A stretch of DNA of 64,000 nt from Myxococcales bacterium (GTDB lineage: Bacteria > Myxococcota_A > Polyangia > Polyangiales > Polyangiaceae): contig CAHJWM010000027.1 in the NCBI GenBank assembly GCA_903642325.1, positions 1 through 64,000 on the forward strand. The letters are read 5' to 3'. Made by a program: the position numbers and the translations under genes. Below are positions 26,478-35,957 of the stretch, in pieces; position 1 is the stretch's first letter, and the number at the start of each line of letters is the position of its first letter. Below the pieces are notes generated by a model. It did not search any database, was not told the DNA's origin, and saw only the letters and a program-made list of their open reading frames with translations.

Positions 26478-28424
26478 TCAGGCCCTGGGAGCTTTCGACG
26501 AGCTGGCTTCTTTGCCGCTACTTTCGGCGCGCTCGGCGCGCACCGCGGCTTTGAAGTACACCTCAGCGATATCACCCTCATCGAGCATGCCAATGACTCG
26601 ATTGTCATTCGATACGATTGGCACTCCTCGAAGATCGTTGGCTATCATGGCTTCGGTCGCGGAACGGAGGTCATCCTCCGGCTTCACCGAAACCGCTCGT
26701 TGGAGCAAGTCGCCCACCACCACCCAAGGGGCGTCGGAGAGCTCGGTGAACAGCATACGTAGCGCACTGCTCGTGACTAGGCCAACGAGTCGATCCTGAC
26801 GGTCAAGCACCGGAAACACGCGTTGGTCGCCCGCGCGCGCCACACTGGGAACGAGGTCGGCCGTCGGCGTGTGTTGAAAAAGACAGATGGGTGCAGCTTG
26901 CCCCGTCATCAGGTCGCTCACGCGGATCGTCCGCAGGACGTCGAGCAAGAGCGCATCGCGGTGAACCGGTGAATCGCGCTGCGTGGGCATCTGGGACGAG
27001 TAGAGGGATCGATTCCGTAGCGCGACGAACGCGATGCCCTGCGCCAACATGAGAGGGACCAATAGGTCGTAATTCCCTGCTAATTCGCAGACGAGCACCA
27101 AGGCGCTGAGCGGAACGTGGGCAATGCCGCCGTAAAAGGTGCCCATGCCGACGAGCGCGAATGCCCCCGGTTGCAGATGGGGGTCGTGCGTCAATAGCTG
27201 AGCCGCGCGGCCAAAGGCGCCGCCAAATAAGCCACCGATGGCGAGTGACGGTGCGAAGTCGCCCGCACTGCCACCGGAACCAATCGTCAGCGACGCCGCG
27301 AACAATTTTGCTAAGGAAAGCGCGACGAGCAACCCGACCGCCACCCAACCGACCGGCAGCCAGGGGGATCCGGAGATCGCCATCTGCACGGCTCCATAGC
27401 CACCGCCCATGATGCCGAGCCCTTCGCCCGGCGCGTGCAGGTAGTTTCCAACTAGGATCACGGCCGGCGTGCATAGCGCTCCAAGAGCAAGCCCGCCCGC
27501 AGCCGGGCGCGTCCAATCCGGAACGGGCAAGCGATCGAATAAGCCGTGAACACCTCGGTAAACACGCACGAAGATGGCCGCAAGCGCCGCGATCAATAAC
27601 GCCAAAAGTCCGAACAGCGGCAGGTGAGCCGGCACGAACGGGAACCTGGGCACGCGGGCGAAGAGCGTGCTCTCGCCGAAGATAGAGATGATCACCGAGT
27701 AAGACACGACGCTCGCGAGCACGGACGGGATCAATGCTTCCGACTCGAAGCCGTCTTTGTAGAGGACCTCGACCGCAAGCAAAGCGGAGCCGAGCGGGCA
27801 ACGAAAGACGGCCGACATGCCGGCCGCTACCCCCGCCACCATCAGCACTCGACGTTCACGGTGGCTTACCCTGAGCCAGCGGCCAACCAGGCCCCCGAGA
27901 GCGCCGCCAATCTGCATCGTTGGTCCCTCCCGACCGCCCGCGCCGCCAGTGCCGAGTGTGAACATCGATGCCAGTGACTTGACCCAGATGACTCGGCGCC
28001 GAATGAGACCGCCGTGATGATGAAACGCTTCGATCATCGCGTCTCCTCCCCCGCCCCGCGTTTCCGGCGCCAACCGAGAAACTAACCCCGCGGCAAGGCC
28101 GCCCAAGGCAGGCAAGATCAATAGCAGCCAAGGTCGAAAGTGGTGTACGCCCCCGCCCGCTGCGAACGTCTCACCGTCTGCACGCAACGGTACGTAGCCG
28201 ACTAGCTCCTCGAGCAGCAAACGTTGCATGTATTCGAAGCCGGCAAAGAGGGCCGCCCCGACCAGACCCGCCGCAACGCCGACCAAAATCCCGTCGCGCA
28301 GATTGCGACCGACCACACCCAACTCGAGGCGCTCGATCAACCCCAGCGCTGCCCGCGGAATGGCTCGTTCACGTGCTCCCGCGAGGCGACGGAGCAGCGA
28401 AGTGACACGACGATGGGCGGACAA
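26478..28424 (-). CDS. ClC-family chloride channel/transporter with CBS domains
   Basis: 648 residues. The ClC core is clear: GGAGGREGPTMQIGG (gating glutamate in GREGP, about 160), GSGGSAGDFAPSLAIGG (about 395), and about 10-12 membrane helices. The C-terminal 140 residues hold two CBS repeats (VSDLMTG and GMLDEGD regions), which often bind adenine nucleotides. The GREGP glutamate suggests a Cl-/H+ exchanger rather than a passive channel, though a second proton glutamate cannot be assigned by eye. TTG 28424 is the first start after an in-frame stop. Probably the first gene of the ion-transport block. Confidence 0.9.
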   Translation of the reverse strand: MSAHRRVTSLLRRLAGARERAIPRAALGLIERLELGVVGRNLRDGILVGVAAGLVGAALFAGFEYMQRLLLEELVGYVPLRADGETFAAGGGVHHFRPWLLLILPALGGLAAGLVSRLAPETRGGGGDAMIEAFHHHGGLIRRRVIWVKSLASMFTLGTGGAGGREGPTMQIGGALGGLVGRWLRVSHRERRVLMVAGVAAGMSAVFRCPLGSALLAVEVLYKDGFESEALIPSVLASVVSYSVIISIFGESTLFARVPRFPFVPAHLPLFGLLALLIAALAAIFVRVYRGVHGLFDRLPVPDWTRPAAGGLALGALCTPAVILVGNYLHAPGEGLGIMGGGYGAVQMAISGSPWLPVGWVAVGLLVALSLAKLFAASLTIGSGGSAGDFAPSLAIGGLFGGAFGRAAQLLTHDPHLQPGAFALVGMGTFYGGIAHVPLSALVLVCELAGNYDLLVPLMLAQGIAFVALRNRSLYSSQMPTQRDSPVHRDALLLDVLRTIRVSDLMTGQAAPICLFQHTPTADLVPSVARAGDQRVFPVLDRQDRLVGLVTSSALRMLFTELSDAPWVVVGDLLQRAVSVKPEDDLRSATEAMIANDLRGVPIVSNDNRVIGMLDEGDIAEVYFKAAVRAERAESSGKEASSSKAPRA

Positions 28425-28443
28425 GCGACTCGGCGGTTAATAG

Positions 28444-29063
<620 letters not shown>

Positions 29064-29159
29064 CTCTTCGCTCATTGTCGGTGACGGCCGAGCTCCGCAG
29101 CGACCTCGCCTCGGCCAGGCGCTCTCGGCGAAGAGCCAAACCGACTCTCCTTGGCCGAA

Positions 29160-29858
29160 TCACTTCCTGGCCGTGACCGCCCGGGGCACGTCCACCTTCC
29201 CGGGGCGTCGGAGGTGCGCCCGGTGCCGAGCGACGCGGTTCTTCTTGCTCCGCGGGTTCGTGCCGCCCAGAAGCCGGAGCGCCGCCTCGCGCCCGATGCT
29301 CGCCACTTGCGTGGCGGACAGTCCGGTCTTCGCCAAAAATTCCATTCCTTGGCTCACCGCCAAGAGCAGTCGGGCGAGAGCCCGTGCGCCGGTGTCTGCT
29401 GGCAGATCGCCATCGCGGATGGCCTCCTCGAGAAGACCGGCGAGGTCGGCCTCGAACGCACCAAAGGTATCTCGGGCCATCTTCTGCACCGCCTCGTCGT
29501 GGTCCGCTAGCTCGGTGGTGCTGTTCACGAGAAGGCAACCGCGCTGGGTCGATAGCTCCGTTGGGGGCAGAGAGCCCTCACCCCGGAAGAACGATCGTAG
29601 GCGCTCGATGGCGGGCTTTCGACCAGCCTCACGCCCGAGCACCCCTCGCACTTCGGCGAGGCGCCAGGCGGAGTAAGCATCGAGCACCTCGAGGAACATC
29701 TGACGCTTGTCGCCGAAGGCGGCGTACAGGCTCCCCTTGCCTAGGCCGGTGGTGCGCATGAGGTCGTCAAGCGACGTGGCCTCGAAGCCCCGCGACCAGA
29801 ACGCATCACGCAGGCGCAAGAGGATCTCGGCCTTGTCGAACGCGCGTGGTCTGCCCAT
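29160..29858 (-). CDS. TetR/AcrR-family regulator
   Basis: 232 residues. DNA-binding domain at about 8-56: ILLRLRDAFWSRGFEATSLD, then LMRTTGLGKGSLYAAFGDK. The ligand domain contains RGCLLVNSTTEL, typical of the TetR_C group that includes AcuR/YjgJ-like regulators of short-chain reductases. A basic tail of about 30 residues (NPRSKKNRVARHRAHLRR) follows the usual end of the fold. It diverges from a short-chain dehydrogenase with 54 bases between starts and a long pseudo-palindrome in between, so it probably represses that gene and itself. Confidence 0.9.
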   Translation of the reverse strand: MGRPRAFDKAEILLRLRDAFWSRGFEATSLDDLMRTTGLGKGSLYAAFGDKRQMFLEVLDAYSAWRLAEVRGVLGREAGRKPAIERLRSFFRGEGSLPPTELSTQRGCLLVNSTTELADHDEAVQKMARDTFGAFEADLAGLLEEAIRDGDLPADTGARALARLLLAVSQGMEFLAKTGLSATQVASIGREAALRLLGGTNPRSKKNRVARHRAHLRRPGKVDVPRAVTARK

Positions 29859-29872
29859 GACAGAAACAATAG

Positions 29873-29903
29873 TACTTGACTACTTGGTCCACAAGTCTAA
29901 GTA
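29873..29903. promoter_or_regulatory. Putative TetR operator
   Basis: A 31-bp imperfect palindrome lies between the divergent starts. Its centre is ACTTG-GTCCA-CAAGT (29882-29896, perfect 5-base arms) and its outer parts are TACTTGACT and AGTCTAAGTA. It would overlap promoters of both genes. Confidence 0.5.
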
Positions 29904-29912
29904 TTGGACCGT

Positions 29913-30716
29913 ATGGTCAACAACTCCCGCAACTCCTCGTTCTCGTCTTCTCCGTTTCCGACCGATGCGCGTGAGCTCCAGGGCAAACGCGCGCTCGTCA
30001 CGGGTGGTTCGCGCGGCATCGGTGCGGCGGTCGTGCGCCGGCTCACGGATGCCGGCGCGAAGGTCGTCGCCTCGGCGCGCACGCCGGTCGCCGACTTCCC
30101 GGCGGACGCCACCTTCGTGCAGGGGGATGTCGGCACGCTCGCCGGTGCTCGAGCCCTCGCTCAACGGGCCGAGGAGCTGCTCGGCGGCGTCGACATCCTC
30201 ATCAACAACGCGGGCGCGGCCCGCTCCTTCGCGGGGGCTCTGGCGGTGAGCGACGAGGAATGGGTCGACGCGCTGAACGCTAACTACCTTGCCGCCGTCC
30301 GCTTGAGCGCCGCGGTGCTGCCCGGAATGCTCGCGCGCCAGCACGGGGTGATCGTCAACGTCTCTAGCGTTTCGGCGTACATCGCCGGCCCGCCGATGGC
30401 TCACTACGGCGCCGCCAAGGCCGCGCTCAACGCCTACTCGAAGAGCCTCGCCACCGAGCTTGCGCCGAAGGGCATTCGGGTGAACGTCGTGAGCCCGGGA
30501 AACGTCACGACCCCCGGTGCAGACAAAGTGCGCGAAGACATCGCCGGCCACTTCGGCATCGACGTTCAGGCGCTCACAGCCGGGATCCCTCTCGGGCGCA
30601 AGGGAGCTCCTACTGACATCTCCGAGCTCATCGGATTTCTCGTGTCGGAGCGAGCGGCTTGGATCACGGGCTCGGCGTTCATCATCGACGGAGGCGAAAC
30701 GTCGTTCGTGGCGTGA
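29913..30716 (+). CDS. Short-chain dehydrogenase/reductase (SDR)
   Basis: 267 residues with all classical SDR elements: cofactor motif TGGSRGIG (about 37-44), NNAG (about 100), catalytic Ser in NVSSVSAY, Tyr-x3-Lys in HYGAAKAAL, and the C-terminal end ITGSAFIIDGGE. It should reduce a carbonyl or oxidise an alcohol with NADPH/NADH. ATG 29913 preferred over the in-frame TTG nine bases earlier. Divergent from a TetR regulator; this pair is a common stress- or substrate-induced module. Substrate unknown. Confidence 0.93.
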   Translation: MVNNSRNSSFSSSPFPTDARELQGKRALVTGGSRGIGAAVVRRLTDAGAKVVASARTPVADFPADATFVQGDVGTLAGARALAQRAEELLGGVDILINNAGAARSFAGALAVSDEEWVDALNANYLAAVRLSAAVLPGMLARQHGVIVNVSSVSAYIAGPPMAHYGAAKAALNAYSKSLATELAPKGIRVNVVSPGNVTTPGADKVREDIAGHFGIDVQALTAGIPLGRKGAPTDISELIGFLVSERAAWITGSAFIIDGGETSFVA

Positions 30717-31116
30717 TCGAGTCGAGCAACACCAACTCGTTTACGGCGCGCTCGGCGACCAAAGTGCTTCCGCCGGCCACTCGTGCCCACTCGAACCCGG
30801 AACACTCGTGCGCGCCCGACCCGAAACGATTTTTCGCTAGTCCCCCATGCGTCCATTCCCGGGCTATAGCGGGCCCTCGAGAGCGTTTCATCGTGGCCCT
30901 TTTGGCCCGATGAAAACGGGCCGTTGAAAGTCGCTGGGTTCCTTTCGAACATTCGAGTGGTAATTCGGATTTGATTCGAGGTGCGGCGTGACGGCTTTCG
31001 TCCGCGACGCCGAAGGCTCCGGTGCGCTTGGCCCGCTTTGAATGACCATCAACAAAAAAATCGATCCAGATTGGGTTGATGTCGCGATTACTTCCTGTGA
31101 TCCGCTCCGCTTTGAG
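30717..31116. other. Intergenic stretch between convergent genes
   Basis: Four hundred bases separate the ends of the SDR and kinase genes. It contains a short GC hairpin (GGCCCG-7 nt-CGGGCC, 30904-30922) without a T-run, which may be a weak terminator, and repeat copy B at 30999-31060. No gene seen. Confidence 0.5.
30999..31060 (-). repeat. Interspersed repeat, copy B
   Basis: On the minus strand: seven T, GTTGATGGTCA, a spacer, GCGCACC, the core AGCCTTCGGCGTC (31018-31006) and GCGGACG. It shares TTGTTGATGGTCA with copy D and AAGCGCACC plus CGGACG with copy A. It lies between two convergent genes. Confidence 0.65.
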
Positions 31117-33780
31117 CTATGGATGCTGATTGGCATCCGCTTCCGCCTCGGCATGGAACCGCGCGGCTTCCTGGGCGTTACCAAGTGCGGCGTAGGCTTC
31201 GGCCAGATCCTGACGGGCCTGTGGCAAAGCACTCACTTGGGAGCTGGCTCGCCGAATCAAGATGTCGTACCCGGCTCGGCTTTCGTGTTGCGCTTCTGCG
31301 TAACGGCGCTGACCGACCAGCGCGTGGCCTAAGCTGACGCGAGCATAGCCCACCCTCACGGCATCCGGGCGACCGTTGTCTGCGTAGATGGCGAGCGTTT
31401 CGCGCAGCATGGGCTCGGCCTTGCTGAAATCTCCTCGCGCCATGGCCACGCTTGCCAGGTTGGAGAGCGCAACTCCTACGTAGGGGTGGTTGTTCCCGTG
31501 GAGCGCGCGTTGGATCGTCAGCATGCGTTGAAAGTCCGCCTCTGCCTCGTCGAATTTCTGTTGGTTTCGGGCCACTATCCCGAGGTCATTCAGGGTAGAC
31601 GCGATATTTGGATTCATCGGGGGGTAGACGCGCTCATTGATAGCCAACGCTCGACGCAAAAGTGGCTCCGCCTCGCGATCCTTACCTTCATGGTCGAGCG
31701 CGCGAGCTAGCTGCAACAGATTCGACGCCGTCGCATAGTGGTCCGGTCCGAACCAATGCTCGGTGATCACCAGGGCTTGTCGATGTAGTTTCTCGGCTTC
31801 CGAGTAGTGCCCCAAGTCTTGGTCGATCGCACCCAGGTTGATCAGGTCGTCTGCCACGTTGGCATGCGTTTCGCCCAAGTTTTTTCGATCCATCGCCAAG
31901 AGCCGCTGGTTCTGCGAGCGCGACTTCTCATAGTTGCCCAAGTAATATTGAGCGTTGGCCAGATCGGAGAGCGCGAAGCGAAGCTCCAATGGCTGGTCTC
32001 CACGCGCCTCCAGCAGGCGTGTGGCTTCATTCAAGATTGCGATCGAGGCCGGATAGTTGCCGGCCTCCACCAACACATGGCCCAACGCCGAGAGCGCGTG
32101 ACCGAGCGCTGGGTGATCGGCGGGTAGCGTACGCCGATCGATGGCGACGGCTTTCCGCACCAGCGCCTCGGCGTCCTTCCACCGCGCTTGCTCCACACGC
32201 AGCTGACCGACCGCGACCAGGCTTTCTGCGGTTTCCGGGCTGTCCGCGCCGAACACAGACGTCCTTTTGGCGAGCGCTTCCTGAAGCAGCCGATCCGCCC
32301 CGTCGAAGCGGCCGAGATCGCCGTACAGCGTACCCAGGGTTTGAAATAGCTGGGCTTGCACTGGGGGATCACCATCCAGGGCCCGCGCTTCACGCACGCC
32401 GCGGTCGACCAGCGTCAGCACGCGCAGGTTCTCCGACGGGCCCACGTCTTCCTCACCTCCTTTGAACAAGCGCGTCATGAAGCGCTCGATACGCTGGGTA
32501 CGCGCGACCTCTGCCAAGGCGGCGTTGCGAGCATGCGTCAGGCGCACGGTAAAAAAGACGACCACGCCGATCACTGCCGCAAACGCGACGGATGCGAGCG
32601 TCAGCGCCGTGCGATTGCGGCGCGCGAATTTGCTTAGCCGGTAACTCAGCGAATCGGGGCGCGCTTCGAGCGGCTCGTTCTTCGAAAAATGATCGATATC
32701 GCGGATCAGTGCGTCCACCGAGCGATAGCGACGCGCGGGTTCGTAGTGCATGGCAGATGAAACCAACACATCGAGATCCGCCCATGCGGCATGGCTGGCG
32801 AACAGGTTCGGGCCCGCGAGTCCGCTCTTGTTTCGCTGAGCCACTTGCAACGAGGGCTTGGGCGGCGCGTGCTGAGCCAGAATTGGCGCCGCTTTGCTTG
32901 GCGATTGGCCCGGGGTGGTGAATGGCACGCTGCCGGTGAGTAACTGATACAGAATGACCCCCAGCGAGTAGATGTCGGTGTAGAGGCCGACGGCAGCCCC
33001 CTGCAACTGTTCGGGCGCGGCGTAAGCCGGCGTCATGAAGCTCAAACCTTGAGTCTTTTCCTCGGACAGTCCTGCTTCTGCGCTCATTAATTGTTTGGCG
33101 ATGCCAAAATCGAGTAAACGCACGCTGCCGTCCGACTTGACCAAGATATTGGAGGGCTTCAGGTCGCGGTGGATGAGCGCCAAGCCATGCGCGTATTGCA
33201 CCGCCTCGCACACCGCGCGAAATAGCGCGAGCCGCTCGGTTAGCGAGGCCTCGCGCCTATCGCAGTGCTCGACGAGCGGAGTGCCCTGCACGTACTCCAT
33301 GACGAAATAAGGCGTGCCATCGGGCAGCGTGTCAGCGTCGTACAGCCGTGCAATCGAAGCATGATCGAGGCTGGCCAGAAACTGTTGTTCTTTCGAAAAG
33401 CGTAACCGACGCTCCGCAGAGACCCACGAATCACGCAACACTTTGAGCGCGACCATTCCGCCCAAATCTTCGCGCTCAGCCAGGTACACGACGCCCATCC
33501 CGCCCTCGCCCAGCTTGCGCTCGATCCGATAGCGCCCGATGCGGCGGGCGCGACCGAGCAACGGATCGGCGTCGTCCAGCACGGCGTGCGCCACCTCTGC
33601 GAGCTCGCGGTCGAGCACACAGGCACCGAGCTCGTCCTCTCGCAGCATGCTCGAGATTTTTAGACGCAGTGTTTCGTCACCCGCACAGGCGCCGGCCAGA
33701 AAGGGCGCGCGCTCGGACGCCGGTAGACCGGTTGCTTCGTGAAACAGGGCCTGGATGCGTTGCCATCGACTGCTGTCCAA
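31117..33780 (-). CDS. Ser/Thr protein kinase with TPR sensor tail
   Basis: 887 residues. N-terminal segment of about 80 residues, then a Hanks-type kinase: glycine loop GEGGMGVVYL (91-100), ATP lysine K113, catalytic HRDLKPSN (D206), DFG 224-226, APE loop AYAAPEQL. One membrane helix at about 410-432 (TLASVAFAAVIGVVVFF) and then about ten tetratricopeptide repeats outside the kinase (450-880), likely protein-binding. It is 47 bases downstream of an ECF sigma factor gene and co-directional. Kinases in this position can control the sigma factor by phosphorylation in place of an anti-sigma factor; here that is inference. Confidence 0.93.
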   Translation of the reverse strand: MDSSRWQRIQALFHEATGLPASERAPFLAGACAGDETLRLKISSMLREDELGACVLDRELAEVAHAVLDDADPLLGRARRIGRYRIERKLGEGGMGVVYLAEREDLGGMVALKVLRDSWVSAERRLRFSKEQQFLASLDHASIARLYDADTLPDGTPYFVMEYVQGTPLVEHCDRREASLTERLALFRAVCEAVQYAHGLALIHRDLKPSNILVKSDGSVRLLDFGIAKQLMSAEAGLSEEKTQGLSFMTPAYAAPEQLQGAAVGLYTDIYSLGVILYQLLTGSVPFTTPGQSPSKAAPILAQHAPPKPSLQVAQRNKSGLAGPNLFASHAAWADLDVLVSSAMHYEPARRYRSVDALIRDIDHFSKNEPLEARPDSLSYRLSKFARRNRTALTLASVAFAAVIGVVVFFTVRLTHARNAALAEVARTQRIERFMTRLFKGGEEDVGPSENLRVLTLVDRGVREARALDGDPPVQAQLFQTLGTLYGDLGRFDGADRLLQEALAKRTSVFGADSPETAESLVAVGQLRVEQARWKDAEALVRKAVAIDRRTLPADHPALGHALSALGHVLVEAGNYPASIAILNEATRLLEARGDQPLELRFALSDLANAQYYLGNYEKSRSQNQRLLAMDRKNLGETHANVADDLINLGAIDQDLGHYSEAEKLHRQALVITEHWFGPDHYATASNLLQLARALDHEGKDREAEPLLRRALAINERVYPPMNPNIASTLNDLGIVARNQQKFDEAEADFQRMLTIQRALHGNNHPYVGVALSNLASVAMARGDFSKAEPMLRETLAIYADNGRPDAVRVGYARVSLGHALVGQRRYAEAQHESRAGYDILIRRASSQVSALPQARQDLAEAYAALGNAQEAARFHAEAEADANQHP

Positions 33781-33827
33781 AACTCCCCCTCTTCGACGTT
33801 CAGCAGAAGCTCATGAACCAGCTCGCT

Positions 33828-34415
33828 TCAGCGCAGCTCTGCCGCCAACCAGGCTTTGGCCGCTCGCCAATCGCGAAGCACCTTGCTCTCGGAAACTCCG
33901 AGTAGCTCCGCGGTCTCGGCCACGTCCAGGCCGCCAAAGAAGCGACCCTCGACCAGCTTCGCTTGCTGTGGGTCGACTCGCTCCAGTTCAGAGAGGGCTG
34001 AATCGAGGGCCAACACGTGCTCATGGCTCACTTGCAACTCTTCCACGTCTGCGCTCAACGCGATGGTCGCTTCGGGGCCGCCTCGCTTCTGAGAAGAACG
34101 ACGGCGGGCCGCTTCAATCAGTACTTGGCGCATGGCGCGAGCGGCGATGCGTTTGAAGTGTAGCTTGGACGTCGCCTCGAACCCCGGCGATTTGGAGAGC
34201 TTCAGCCAGGCCTCGTGCACCAGGTCGGTCGGGCTGAGGGTGGCGCTCGGGTCTCGACGCCGGACGCTCGCCGCCAAGTGTCGCAGCTCCTCATAAGTGG
34301 CGCTGAAGAGCTCGGCCAAAGCGACCTCATCGCCGTTAATGAGGGCAAGATCCCCCAAGTCGAGCGAGGCGCCCACGCCAGCGCGGGTGGCGCTGAATTT
34401 TTTTGAAGAGGCCAT
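33828..34415 (-). CDS. ECF-type RNA polymerase sigma factor
   Basis: 195 residues. Region 2 (LAELFSATYEELRHLAASVRRR, then LSPTDLVHEAWLKL) and region 4 (VDPQQAKLVEGRFFGGLDVA, then ELLGVSESKVLRDW) are both complete, in the order seen in the Acidobacteria/Myxococcota sigma group often found beside kinase-TPR genes. It directs RNA polymerase to a small regulon. ATG 34415 preferred; a TTG nine codons earlier is possible. No anti-sigma factor gene is present; the downstream kinase is the obvious partner. Confidence 0.9.
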   Translation of the reverse strand: MASSKKFSATRAGVGASLDLGDLALINGDEVALAELFSATYEELRHLAASVRRRDPSATLSPTDLVHEAWLKLSKSPGFEATSKLHFKRIAARAMRQVLIEAARRRSSQKRGGPEATIALSADVEELQVSHEHVLALDSALSELERVDPQQAKLVEGRFFGGLDVAETAELLGVSESKVLRDWRAAKAWLAAELR

Positions 34416-35087
34416 GACGGGTTTCGTCAGCGCTTTGCGCAATGCTCTAGTGAACGGTCGTCGCGTTCGACGCGGCCAGCGCCCGGGAACTGCCGCAAGC
34501 GAAAAAACTATCTCTCCGAGGACGGGGCTGTCAACGCCGCTCGTCCCTCAGCGTCGGACCGTCTTGTTTCGAGAATGGATTTTGATGATGTTTAGCGTTC
34601 ATCCGTGGTTAATCGCGGCCGACCCGGGCCTCGACGCGTCACAAAAAAGCCACCGGCGGTGGGCGGATCGGTCGGCGCAGCCGCCAGCTCGGCGAGGGTC
34701 GTTGGTTCGCCTATGCCGCGCTCCAGCCACCCGAGCTCAGCGATTCCGATAGATGAACCACTCAATGCTGCGCCGGACCCGCTGTGCGCCTCGGAAATCG
34801 CGCTCCGCCGACGCCCCGCCCGCCGACTCGACCGCAACGAATCACCCGACCGCCCTCCCGCCCGCCCGAAAAACGAGTCGTGAGTTATGTTGGGCATCAG
34901 CGCGTTCGGGGGTCGAGGCCAGTGATCATCTGAATACCAAGCGCCGCGCCACCGGGCTTCGATCATAAGCAGTGACAGGCGCAGAAGACTCATTGGTAAC
35001 TAACGGTATCTGCAACGTCCAGTTTGGAAGAGCATCAGTATCAATGCAATTCTATCTTAAAGCTCAAACGCCTCGAGGGGACGCTGG
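34416..35087. other. Intergenic stretch (about 670 bases), no gene seen
   Basis: Separates the divergent sigma-factor and lipoprotein genes. Frames at 34592-34993 (minus) and 34605-34883 (plus) are open but give Pro/Arg/Ser-rich translations with no motif. The right part (34960-35087) is clearly more AT-rich than its surroundings and should carry the lipoprotein promoter. Confidence 0.45.
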
Positions 35088-35831
35088 ATGAAAAACTTCA
35101 TTACGCCAATCGCGGCATTGTGGTTCTTATTTTCCTGCTCCGCGAGCGACGGGCAGGGCGGAAGCGCGTGTCCCTCCGGGCGAGGCGGAGCCGCGTACAT
35201 TTATACATGTGACTCTTCTTTGTTCGGTAACCGCCAGTGCACTGAGTATTATGGCAACATTCCGGCAAGCTCCCTTCAGCCGCTCTGTGACGCCTTCAAG
35301 GGCAAATCTTTCGAGGGCCCCTGCCCGGTTCAGGGCTCGATAGGCAGTTGCTCGAACACCGTCACCAGTGGAAGTGATGCCATATTGTCGAAGATCTTCG
35401 AATACTCAGCGGCTTCTGCGAATTACTACGAGTCCGACTGCGAGCGTGAAGGAGGCGTGTACGAGAGCCCGCCCGGTATGGCATCGCTCGTGAGTGTGGG
35501 CGCGACTGAAACCCATACGGGCTGCGTGCCTGTCGATGCCAGCACCGCCGGCAGTTTTCAAGGCTTCAGCGTTCAATTGACTGGAAATGACGAGCTCCTC
35601 GAATGTACGAACTATTACGGTGACTTCACTGACGCCTTCGTGAGCTCGGTACACGGTGTCCGCAGCCCGTGCCCGAACGACGGCACCGTGTCGGGCACGT
35701 GCCAATTGAAGAGTAGCAACTTGCCGGGAGCCACTCGCGCCGTGAAAGTCAACTACGGACCCGCAGGCTCGAACGCGGCGAGCTGTACGGCGGGCGGCGG
35801 GGTGTATTCAAGTACATACACCGTACCTTGA
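35088..35831 (+). CDS. Cysteine-rich lipoprotein with duplicated domain
   Basis: 247 residues. Signal peptide with lipobox LFSC (cysteine about 17) and GAGGGGA-like ribosome-binding site (GAGGGGA) before ATG. The mature part is two related halves: the first runs ECTEYYG-like CTEYYGNIP ... GPCPVQGSIGSCSN ... CEREGGVYES, the second ECTNYYGDF ... SPCPNDGTVSGTCQ ... CTAGGGVYSS. Each half keeps the same cysteine order (C-x-YYG, PCP, G-x-C, C-x3-GGVY), so it arose by tandem duplication, with two disulphides probable per half. Outer-membrane or inner-membrane anchored; function unknown. Confidence 0.8.
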   Translation: MKNFITPIAALWFLFSCSASDGQGGSACPSGRGGAAYIYTCDSSLFGNRQCTEYYGNIPASSLQPLCDAFKGKSFEGPCPVQGSIGSCSNTVTSGSDAILSKIFEYSAASANYYESDCEREGGVYESPPGMASLVSVGATETHTGCVPVDASTAGSFQGFSVQLTGNDELLECTNYYGDFTDAFVSSVHGVRSPCPNDGTVSGTCQLKSSNLPGATRAVKVNYGPAGSNAASCTAGGGVYSSTYTVP

Positions 35832-35957
35832 GTGGCTCGCGCGGTCTTGTCGCGTGTGCACATCCGTTCGCCCGCTCTTCATTGCACTCTACTGGATTAG
35901 CCGCCCATCAATACAGAATGTCCGTCATCAGCGTTGGGCTAACCAAGGAATAACAAT

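Noticed and set aside
30904-30922. Intrinsic terminator
   Set aside because: The GC hairpin is real, but no T-run follows on either strand, so I only mention it as a weak possibility.
34592-34993. 133-residue minus-strand frame between sigma factor and lipoprotein
   Set aside because: Low-complexity Ser/Arg/Gly translation without any recognisable fold, and an equally open plus-strand frame lies opposite.
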